A DNA stretch of 64,000 bases from Actinoplanes sichuanensis (GTDB lineage: Bacteria > Actinomycetota > Actinomycetes > Mycobacteriales > Micromonosporaceae): positions 10,133,501 through 10,197,500 of the forward strand of contig NZ_AP028461.1 in NCBI RefSeq assembly GCF_033097365.1, given 5' to 3'. The first letter of the stretch is position 1, and each line of letters starts with the position of its first letter. The notes beneath the pieces were generated by a model that made no database searches, had not been told where the DNA came from, and saw nothing but the letters and a program-made list of their open reading frames with translations. Shown here piece by piece: positions 57,927-64,000 of this stretch. Both the position numbers and the translations under genes were made by a program.

Positions 57927-58658
57927 TCAAGAGGCGTGCGGGCGGCGGGAGAAGCCGCCGGTGGGGGTGATCACCGCATGGACCCGGCGGTCGTGGGGTT
58001 CGGCGGGGACGAAGGGCACGTCCTCGCCGTCGTGCAGGAGCGCCACGGTCAAGGGGCCGAGATCCGGTAGGCGGGCCAGCACCCGGTCGTAGGATCCGCC
58101 GCCGCGGCCCATCCGGGTTCCGTCGGGTCCGACGGCGAGTGCCGGTACCAGGAGCAGGTCCACCGAGCGGACCGCCTCGACCCCGAGTCGTGGCCCGCCG
58201 GGTTCACGCAGCCCGCGCGGCCCTGCCACGAGAAGCGAAGAGCCGGGGATCGAAGGGGCGGGAGCCGAGGTGGGCGGGCCCGGAGTGGGTGTCGGGGAAT
58301 CGGCGGTGCTGGTGGGGGACGACTGCGCGGCGGGGGGCGAGGTGGGGGCGGTCAGTTCGGCCCAGGTCAGGTCGTTGTCCGGGAGCAGGACCGGGAGTAG
58401 CAGGCGGCCGTCTCGAGGCAGGGCGGCCAGGAGGCGGTCCGGCAGGTCGGTGCCGCCCGGTTCGGGTCCGATCGGGACGTAGGCGGCGATGGAACGGGCG
58501 CCGGTACGGCGTACCAGCGCAAGAATTTGACCTTGAATTTTGGCGGCCGCGGCGTCGAGCGCGGTGACCGGAAGTGATCGACGCACCGTGAGCAGCCGTG
58601 CGCGGAGCGCGATCTTGATTTGATGTGATTTTTCCGCATCAGGGGTTAAATCCGACAT
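57927..58658 (-). CDS. 5-formyltetrahydrofolate cyclo-ligase with low-complexity insert
   Basis: Converts 5-formyl-THF to 5,10-methenyl-THF with ATP (243 aa). Folate/ATP motifs: IALRARLLTVRRSLP, IAAYVPIGPEPG, RLLLPVLLPDNDLTWAEL, DLLLVPALAVGPDGTRMGRGGGSYDRVLARL (the GxGxGYYDR region, here GRGGGSYDR). About 38 residues of Pro/Ser/Thr-rich sequence (104-141) interrupt the domain after LTWAELTAP, making it longer than usual (190-200 aa). GGGGG lies 6 nt upstream of ATG 58658. Rv0992c homolog. Confidence 0.9.
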   Translation of the reverse strand: MSDLTPDAEKSHQIKIALRARLLTVRRSLPVTALDAAAAKIQGQILALVRRTGARSIAAYVPIGPEPGGTDLPDRLLAALPRDGRLLLPVLLPDNDLTWAELTAPTSPPAAQSSPTSTADSPTPTPGPPTSAPAPSIPGSSLLVAGPRGLREPGGPRLGVEAVRSVDLLLVPALAVGPDGTRMGRGGGSYDRVLARLPDLGPLTVALLHDGEDVPFVPAEPHDRRVHAVITPTGGFSRRPHAS

Positions 58659-58739
58659 GCAACACCCCCTTTTGAAAACCGGCAAACGGTGCACACTATG
58701 TCAGCATCGCTCCAAAGAGGGCCACTCCCGGGAGGATGT

Positions 58740-60716
58740 GTGACACTACGTGGCCGGCTGACCAGCGCTTTCCTGGTGGTCGTGCTCGGTCCGGTCCTGC
58801 TCGGGTCCGTCTTCGTCGCGTTGACCGCCAACGCCGTGAGCCGGGAGCGGACCACCGAACGCCTCGACCACGCTGCGACAACAGTCAGTGTGGCGATCGG
58901 CGCCATCTGCCGCCAGTTGCAGGCTTCGGCGGATGCGGTCGCCGTGGTTCCGGCCGGAGACCGTCAGGCGGTCGCCGACCAGCTGGTCGCCCGAGGGTTG
59001 GCCACCGAGATCTGGATGACCGAAACCGAACAGTCGAGTCTGGCGCGTTCCGCGATGACCGGCGACCCGGCGGCGACCGGCCATCGGGATTGCGCCGGCC
59101 CCGATGCCGGACGTGAGGAGGCCACGGCGATGACCGCGGCCGCGTACACCCGAGAGATCACCGTGACCGCCGCCCAGCGGGTCGACGCCGCCATGCTGGA
59201 CCGACTCGGAGCGTCCGCCGGCGTAGCCGTGCGGCTGGGCGAGAGCGCGGCCGCGGCCGCCGGGACCGCCGACCGGAACCTGTCCGCCGAACCGGGCCGG
59301 CCGTTGACCTTGACCCTGACCGTCCCGGCCGCCGGACCCACCGCCCGCTACCTGATCCTGCTGCTGATCGTGCTGGCCACCGCGGTCGTCGCGGTGATCG
59401 CCGCCCGCTGGCTGGCCCGATCCACGACTCGCCCGCTCGGTGATCTGGCCTGGGCCGCCGACCGGGTGGCGAACGGCGACCTGGACACCCGCGTGCCGAT
59501 CCCGCGGCCGGACGAACTGGGCCGGCTCGCCGGGACGTTCAACCGGATGACCCGGGAGCTCCAGTCCTACGTGCAGGCGCTGACCGCGAGCCGGGACCAG
59601 CTGCGCCGGCATCTCGCGATTCTCGGCGACACCCTGTCCAGCACCCACGACCTGGACCGGATCCTGCCGGTGATCCTGCGGACCGCGATGACCGCCACCG
59701 CCGCGCGGGCCGGGCTGATCCTGCTCACCGACCCGGGCGACGGGCGGCTGGCGGCCCGTTGCGGCGCCGGGCTGACCGGGGCGTGGGACCTGTCGCCGGC
59801 CGAGCTGACCCAGCGGCGTCTGACACCGGGTCGTGGGGTGCTGGGGCGGGTCGCCGCGACCGGGACGCCGTCGCGGGGCACCTCCGGGTGCGTTTCGGAC
59901 GAGCCCGCCTGTGACTCGTATCTCGCCGTTCCGATCTGCGCGCCACCGGACGAGGAGAGCGGGCCGGAGCCGACGGTACTGGGTGTGCTGGCGCTCTACG
60001 ACCGGCTGGGTGGTCCGGCCTTCGAGGACGCCGATCTGCGTACGCTGCGCACCTTCGCCGGTCAGGCCGGGGTGGCCGTGCACAACGTCCGGGTCCACGA
60101 GGAGGCACAACGTCTCTCTTTGACTGATCCGCTGACCGGACTCTGGAACTACCGTTATCTGCGCGAGGTGCTGCGCCGCGAGGTGGAGCGGGCGAGCCGG
60201 TTCGGCCGGATGCTCACCGTCCTGGTCCTCGACCTGGACCACTTCAAGGAGGTGAACGACACGTACGGCCACCCGGCCGGTGATCAGGTGCTGGGCGAAT
60301 TCGCGCGGCGGATCCGGATCGGGCTCCGCGAGGTCGACGTGGCGTTCCGTCAGGGCGGGGAGGAGTTCGTGGTGCTGCTGCCGGAGACCGACGCGTACGG
60401 CGGGGTGATAGTCGCCGAGCGGCTGGGCGCCGCGGTGCGGGACTGGCCGGTGCCGGTCGACCCGCGCCGTCCCGGCCTCGCCGACCGGATACCGATCAGC
60501 GTGTCGATCGGTATCGCGGTCTTCCCGGAGCACGGTGCGACCGCGCAGGACGTGCTGGATGCGGCCGATGAGGCGCTGTACGCGGCGAAGAACGCCGGCC
60601 GGGACACGTACCGGCTCGCGGAACGGGTTTCCCCAGCCCTCCCGGAGGGGCATCTGGATGCCGCGACCGCCATCACTGGTGGGCCGCAGCCGCCGCGACA
60701 TGGCCGTGGCCGATAG
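58740..60716 (+). CDS. Diguanylate cyclase with HAMP and GAF domains
   Basis: c-di-GMP synthase (658 aa). Two membrane helices (about 8-30 and 215-235) bracket an extracytoplasmic sensor with several Cys (AGPDAGREE region). A HAMP linker follows (ARSTTRPLGDLAWAADRVANGDLD), then a GAF-like domain (310-480) and the GGDEF domain with LTDPLTGLWNYRYLREVL, VLDLDHFKEVNDTYGHPAGD and active site GGEEF (about 539-543). The product-inhibition I-site is intact (REVD, five residues before GGEEF). GTG 58740 follows GGGAGG. Divergent from the cyclo-ligase gene; the mycobacterial order Rv0992c-Rv0993 lacks this gene. Confidence 0.9.
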   Translation: MTLRGRLTSAFLVVVLGPVLLGSVFVALTANAVSRERTTERLDHAATTVSVAIGAICRQLQASADAVAVVPAGDRQAVADQLVARGLATEIWMTETEQSSLARSAMTGDPAATGHRDCAGPDAGREEATAMTAAAYTREITVTAAQRVDAAMLDRLGASAGVAVRLGESAAAAAGTADRNLSAEPGRPLTLTLTVPAAGPTARYLILLLIVLATAVVAVIAARWLARSTTRPLGDLAWAADRVANGDLDTRVPIPRPDELGRLAGTFNRMTRELQSYVQALTASRDQLRRHLAILGDTLSSTHDLDRILPVILRTAMTATAARAGLILLTDPGDGRLAARCGAGLTGAWDLSPAELTQRRLTPGRGVLGRVAATGTPSRGTSGCVSDEPACDSYLAVPICAPPDEESGPEPTVLGVLALYDRLGGPAFEDADLRTLRTFAGQAGVAVHNVRVHEEAQRLSLTDPLTGLWNYRYLREVLRREVERASRFGRMLTVLVLDLDHFKEVNDTYGHPAGDQVLGEFARRIRIGLREVDVAFRQGGEEFVVLLPETDAYGGVIVAERLGAAVRDWPVPVDPRRPGLADRIPISVSIGIAVFPEHGATAQDVLDAADEALYAAKNAGRDTYRLAERVSPALPEGHLDAATAITGGPQPPRHGRGR

Positions 60717-60757
60717 TCTCGCGGCATGTCCGGAACCAGCGAAGGTGAAGTGACTGT

Positions 60758-61648
60758 ATGACGACGAAGCGCGCCGTCAAGGCGGTGATCCCGGCCGCGG
60801 GTCTCGCAACCCGCTTCCTGCCGGCCACCAAGGCCGTGCCCAAGGAACTGCTGCCCGTGGTGGACCGGCCGGTCCTGCAGTACATCGTCGAGGAGGCGGC
60901 GGCGGCCGGCATCACCGACGTCCTCCTGGTGACCGGGCGGGGCAAGACCGCCATGGTCGACCACTTCGACAGGCGCCCCGACGTCGAGGCGCGGCTGGAG
61001 GAGAAGGGCGACCACCAGCGGCTCGCCGCGGTACGCCGTTCGAGCGAACTCGCCGACATCTACACGGTTCGTCAGGGTGAGGCGCTCGGCCTGGGCCACG
61101 CCGTCGGTACCGCCGCCTCGCACGTCGGCGACAACCCCTTCGCGGTCCTGCTCGGCGACGAATTCGTCGAAGAGGACAAGCCGCTGCTCCCGGCGATGCT
61201 GGACCTGCAGGAGAAGACCGGCGGCATCGTCCTCGCGTTCATGGAGGTCGCCCCGCACGAGACCGCCCGCTACGGCATCGCCTCCGTCAAGACCACCGAC
61301 GACCCGGATGTCGTCGAGGTGACCGGCCTGGTCGAGAAACCGGCCCCGGAGGAGGCGCCGAGCAACCTGGCGGTGCTCGGCCGCTACGTGCTGCCCGGCA
61401 CGATCTTCGACGTCATCGCCGACACCAAGCCCGGCAACGGCGGCGAGATCCAGCTCACCGACGCTATGGCGACGATGCTCGCCGACGGTGTGCCGGTGCA
61501 CGGCATCGTCTACCGCGGCCACCGCTACGACACCGGTATGCCGCTCGGCTATCTCCAGGCCGTCGTCCAGCTCGCGGTGCAGCGACCTGACCTGGGCGAG
61601 GAGTTCCGGGCCTGGCTCACCGAATTCGTCGGCGGCCGGAAGGGATGA
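60758..61648 (+). CDS. galU: UTP-glucose-1-phosphate uridylyltransferase
   Basis: Makes UDP-glucose from UTP and glucose-1-phosphate (296 aa). Nucleotide-binding start VIPAAGLATRFLPATKAVPKELLPVVDRP, VLLGDEFVEEDKPLL, FMEVAPHETARYGIAS, VTGLVEKPAPEEAPSNLAVLGRYVLPG and GGEIQLTDAMATML match GalU. Overlaps glp/moeA by 4 nt. UDP-glucose feeds trehalose, glycogen and wall polysaccharides. Rv0993 homolog. Confidence 0.97.
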   Translation: MTTKRAVKAVIPAAGLATRFLPATKAVPKELLPVVDRPVLQYIVEEAAAAGITDVLLVTGRGKTAMVDHFDRRPDVEARLEEKGDHQRLAAVRRSSELADIYTVRQGEALGLGHAVGTAASHVGDNPFAVLLGDEFVEEDKPLLPAMLDLQEKTGGIVLAFMEVAPHETARYGIASVKTTDDPDVVEVTGLVEKPAPEEAPSNLAVLGRYVLPGTIFDVIADTKPGNGGEIQLTDAMATMLADGVPVHGIVYRGHRYDTGMPLGYLQAVVQLAVQRPDLGEEFRAWLTEFVGGRKG

Positions 61649-62958
61649 CCGCCACGGCCGATCGCGAGGCGGCCGCTTCCAACGAGCTGATGCCTCTCGC
61701 CGAGTACCTGGGCAGCGTGCTGCGCAGGCTCCGGGCGCTGCCTCCGCTCGACCTCGACCTCACCCAGGCGCACGGGAACGTGTTGGCGGCCGACGTGGTC
61801 GCCCCACACGCGTACCCGGCGTTCGACCAGGCCGCGATCGACGGGTACGCGGCCCGATGGGAAGACCTGGCCGGCGCCGGGCGCATCGGGTCGCACCCGT
61901 CGTTCGGGCAGTTCGAGAACACCGCCCGCACGGTCCGGCTGAACGTGGTCGGCGACATGGGGGCGGCACACTGGCGGCCGGTCCGGCTCACCCCCGGCAC
62001 CTGCTTCTCGGTGGCGGCCGGGGCGCCGCTGCCGATCGGCGCCGACGTCGTCGTCCCGGTCCACTGGACCGATCAGGGCATGGCCGCGGTGGAGATCCTG
62101 CACGCCCCGAAACGCGGCTCCGGGGTTCGGCGGGCCGGTGAGGAGGTCGCCGTCGGGCAGCTCCTCGCCGCCGCCGGCTCCTACGTCACCCCGCCGACCG
62201 TGGCCCTGTTCGCCGCCGCCGGGATCGGGCACGTGATGGTCCGGCCCAGCCCACGGGTGGTGGTCGTGGCCACCGGCGACGAGCTCGTCGACGTGGGCCG
62301 ACCCAGCCAGCCCGGCCAGGTCGTCGACGCCAACTCGCACGCCCTCACGGCGGCCGCGGTGGAGGCGGGCGCGCTGGCGTACCGGATCGGCATCTGTGAC
62401 GACGACCCGGAAGGGCTGCGTGGCCTGCTGGAAGACCAGACGCTGCGCGCCGACCTGATCATCACCACCGGTGGCACCGGCACCGGACCCGGCGACATGC
62501 TGCGCCGGGTGCTGTCCCGGCCCGGCTCCGGCCGCGGCACCGTCGAGTTCACCGACGTGGCCCTCTGCCCCGGCACCGCGCTCGGCTTCGGCACGGTCGG
62601 CGGCGAGGAGGTCCCCGTGGTGTGCCTGCCCGGCGAGCCCGGCGCCGCGCTCATCGGGTTCGAGGTGCTGGCCCGGCCGGTGATCCAGTTGCTCGCCGGG
62701 GCGGAACCGGTCTTCCGGCCCGGGATCAAGGCACACCTGCTGGAGACGGTGTCGTCGCCGGGCGGTCTGCGCGAGTTCCGGCCCGCCTACGTGGCAGAAC
62801 GCCGGGGTGGTGGTTACACGGTGCAGCCGCTCGCCGGTGGGCCGTACACTCTGTCCGGTTTGGCCGAGGCGAACGGCCTGCTGGTGCTCGGCGAACGGGT
62901 CACCACAGCGGCCGCCGGCTCGACCGTCGACGTTCTGCTGCTCGACCGGAGGCGATAG
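61645..62958 (+). CDS. glp: MoeA-like molybdotransferase / gephyrin-like division protein Glp
   Basis: MoeA/gephyrin-fold protein (437 aa). Conserved blocks: AFDQAAIDGYAAR, GTCFSVAAGAPLPIGADVVVP, VVVVATGDELVDVGRPSQPGQVVDANSHAL, TTGGTGTGPGDML and VVCLPGEPGAALIGFEVL. Deviations from canonical MoeA are GTGTG for GVSVG and PGEP for PGNP. In Corynebacterium the equivalent gene product Glp binds FtsZ and the membrane receptor GlpR; here the receptor-like gene lies two genes downstream, supporting that role. Rv0994 homolog. ATG overlaps galU by 4 nt. Confidence 0.85.
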   Translation: MTATADREAAASNELMPLAEYLGSVLRRLRALPPLDLDLTQAHGNVLAADVVAPHAYPAFDQAAIDGYAARWEDLAGAGRIGSHPSFGQFENTARTVRLNVVGDMGAAHWRPVRLTPGTCFSVAAGAPLPIGADVVVPVHWTDQGMAAVEILHAPKRGSGVRRAGEEVAVGQLLAAAGSYVTPPTVALFAAAGIGHVMVRPSPRVVVVATGDELVDVGRPSQPGQVVDANSHALTAAAVEAGALAYRIGICDDDPEGLRGLLEDQTLRADLIITTGGTGTGPGDMLRRVLSRPGSGRGTVEFTDVALCPGTALGFGTVGGEEVPVVCLPGEPGAALIGFEVLARPVIQLLAGAEPVFRPGIKAHLLETVSSPGGLREFRPAYVAERRGGGYTVQPLAGGPYTLSGLAEANGLLVLGERVTTAAAGSTVDVLLLDRRR

Positions 62959-63597
62959 ATGCTCGGGGCCACCACACCCGGCTGGCCCGCTGTGCTGTCG
63001 GACGGGGCGGTGCTGCTCCGGCCGTACAAACGCGGAGACGCCCGGGCCTGGTCCGAGGTGCGGATCGCCAACCAGGCCTGGCTGGCCCCGTGGGAGTCGG
63101 CGCCGCCCGGCCCGTGGGCCGAGATGAACTCGCCACGCACCTACGGCTACGTCTACCGCGACATGAAACGGGCCGCCCGCAACGGCGACAGCATGCCGTT
63201 CGCCGTCTGCCTCGTCGAGAACGGCCGGGAACGCCTCGTCGGGCACGTCAACCTGGGCAACATCGTGCGGCGGGCGTTCGCGTCGGCGTACGCCGGCTAC
63301 TGGGTCGACCACCGGGTCGCCGGCCGGGGGGTGATCCCGACCGCGCTGGCGCTCGCCGTCGACCACGCCTTCGGGCCGGGCGGGCTGCACCGGATAGAGG
63401 TCAACATCCGGCCGGAGAACGGGCCGAGCCGCCGGGTCGTCGAGAAGCTGGGTTTCCGCGAGGAGGCGTACCACCAGCGCTACATGCACATCGACGGCGG
63501 TTGGCGCGACCACCTCGGCTACGCGATGACCAGCGAAGAGGTCGCCGGCGAGGGAGGCCTGCTGGCGCGCTGGCGCCGCATCCGCACCAGTTCATGA
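62959..63597 (+). CDS. RimJ-like GNAT acetyltransferase
   Basis: N-acetyltransferase (212 aa) of the RimJ/RimL group: VLLRPYKRGDARAWSEVRIAN, FAVCLVENGRERLVGHVNLGNIVRRAFASAYAGYWVDHRVAGRGVIPTALALAVDHAF and RRVVEKLGFREEAYHQRYMHIDGGWRDHLGYAM. The acetyl-CoA loop is DHRVAGRGV. Directly abuts glp (ATG follows the TAG stop). Rv0995 homolog, target protein unknown; the fixed position between glp and glpR suggests a link to division or translation. Confidence 0.9.
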   Translation: MLGATTPGWPAVLSDGAVLLRPYKRGDARAWSEVRIANQAWLAPWESAPPGPWAEMNSPRTYGYVYRDMKRAARNGDSMPFAVCLVENGRERLVGHVNLGNIVRRAFASAYAGYWVDHRVAGRGVIPTALALAVDHAFGPGGLHRIEVNIRPENGPSRRVVEKLGFREEAYHQRYMHIDGGWRDHLGYAMTSEEVAGEGGLLARWRRIRTSS

Positions 63598-63715
63598 TCG
63601 GTAACGTCGCAACGCTACCGGCGCGGCGCGCGAAATATCACGGCTACCGCCCGTAACCTCGCATTCGTCGTGTCATTCCACGTGTCATTCGTCGTGGCGG
63701 ATCGGAGCGGTGACG

Positions 63716-64000
63716 GTGCCGACCTCGGTGCTCCTCGCCGTCCTCGCCGCGGCGGGCCTGCTCGCTCTCGCCCCGGCGCTGGTACGCCGGTACGACGCCA
63801 CCGAGCGGCTCGCCGCGGAACGGGCGTCCTCGACGGCGCGGGTGCTACAGCGCCGCCGCCGTCTCCGAACCGTGCCCGGACGCCGACCGATCAACCCCGC
63901 CCGCCAGGTCACGGTTACGGTCCCCGCCCCAACGAGTGATCCGGTGACGCCACCGGAGCGCCGCCTCCGCCTGGTCACCGGCAGGCGCCCGACCCGCCGC
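63716..64000 (+). CDS. glpR: GlpR/SepX-like septal membrane protein, N-terminal part
   Basis: Partial gene running off the right edge (95 codons, open to the end). GTG 63716 begins VPTSVLLAVLAAAGLLALAPALVRRYDATERLAAERASSTARVLQRRRRL: one membrane helix, then a basic-charged cytosolic start typical of Rv0996, Corynebacterium GlpR and Streptomyces SepX. The order galU-glp-rimJ-glpR is the conserved one. GTG 63710 is an alternative but lies too close to the ribosome site GGAG. Confidence 0.75.
   Translation, partial: MPTSVLLAVLAAAGLLALAPALVRRYDATERLAAERASSTARVLQRRRRLRTVPGRRPINPARQVTVTVPAPTSDPVTPPERRLRLVTGRRPTRR

Overview
The window is 64 kb of very GC-rich DNA with strong G/C preference at third codon positions, frequent GTG starts, many 4-base gene overlaps and many leaderless promoters. 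Gene content (BldN-type sigma factor with an RsbN-like partner, Rex-hemACDB, KorAB, TatB, a Glp/GlpR-type cell division locus, FmdB-type zinc ribbons) points to a mycelial actinobacterium, most likely of the family Micromonosporaceae (Actinoplanes-like). This is inference from gene families and order; no rRNA or tRNA gene is present to prove it. It looks like ordinary chromosome: no insertion sequence, phage, plasmid or CRISPR array was seen. The one clear mobile element is an intein.

Layout. 1-4.1 kb: an ABATE/CGNR regulator fragment, proline dehydrogenase, then the conserved HTH protein / 33-residue bS22-like protein / SDR / acyltransferase string (order known from the Rv0500A-Rv0502 region of Mycobacterium tuberculosis). 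4.1-6.4 kb: bldN with its membrane anti-sigma partner. 6.8-15 kb: acyl-CoA synthetase, glutaredoxin, HAD phosphatase, then rex-hemA-hemC-hemD-hemB, preceded by a near-consensus Rex operator. 15-23.4 kb: tandem GNAT, a lytic transglycosylase with a long KPGDA repeat, FmdB protein, cyclase/STAND regulator, secreted phospholipase A2, K+ channel. 23.4-30.6 kb: korAB, an orphan nuoA, DivIVA/SRPBCC/Tag operon, a PaaX-family regulator coupled to a PaaG-like enoyl-CoA hydratase/isomerase. 30.6-38 kb: DUF3117, leucyl aminopeptidase, O-methyltransferase, HtrA protease, TatB, Mrp, MgtE-N/CBS protein and DUF1003: the Rv1211-Rv1232c neighbourhood, but lacking sigE and rseA. 38-47 kb: assorted metabolic and membrane genes, and an intein-containing Rv2578c-type radical SAM protein. 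47-55 kb: thioredoxin, TrmH-type methyltransferase, PH-domain, PHP, MarC, RecB-like nuclease, MpaB-like oxygenase, Fur, DUF2231. 55-64 kb: small proteins, SAF-domain protein, FmdB, 5-FTHF cyclo-ligase, diguanylate cyclase, galU, glp/moeA, rimJ and the start of glpR/sepX (order known from Rv0991c-Rv0996).

Working together. The NADH/NAD+ sensor Rex sits in front of heme synthesis, so heme supply should follow redox state. BldN/RsbN with a candidate BldD box, and a diguanylate cyclase elsewhere in the window, fit the c-di-GMP/BldD/BldN developmental pathway. GalU, Glp and GlpR link sugar-nucleotide supply to septation.

The most unusual window-scale structure is a series of short GC-rich tandem repeats (unit 15-47 bp, unrelated to one another) that sit directly behind stop codons in at least eleven intergenic spaces from 18 to 58 kb; two of them visibly start inside the 3' end of the upstream gene. 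The most striking single locus is the intein placed exactly before the third iron-sulfur cysteine of the radical SAM enzyme, with a decayed homing endonuclease. Positions were counted by hand and may be off by one in places.
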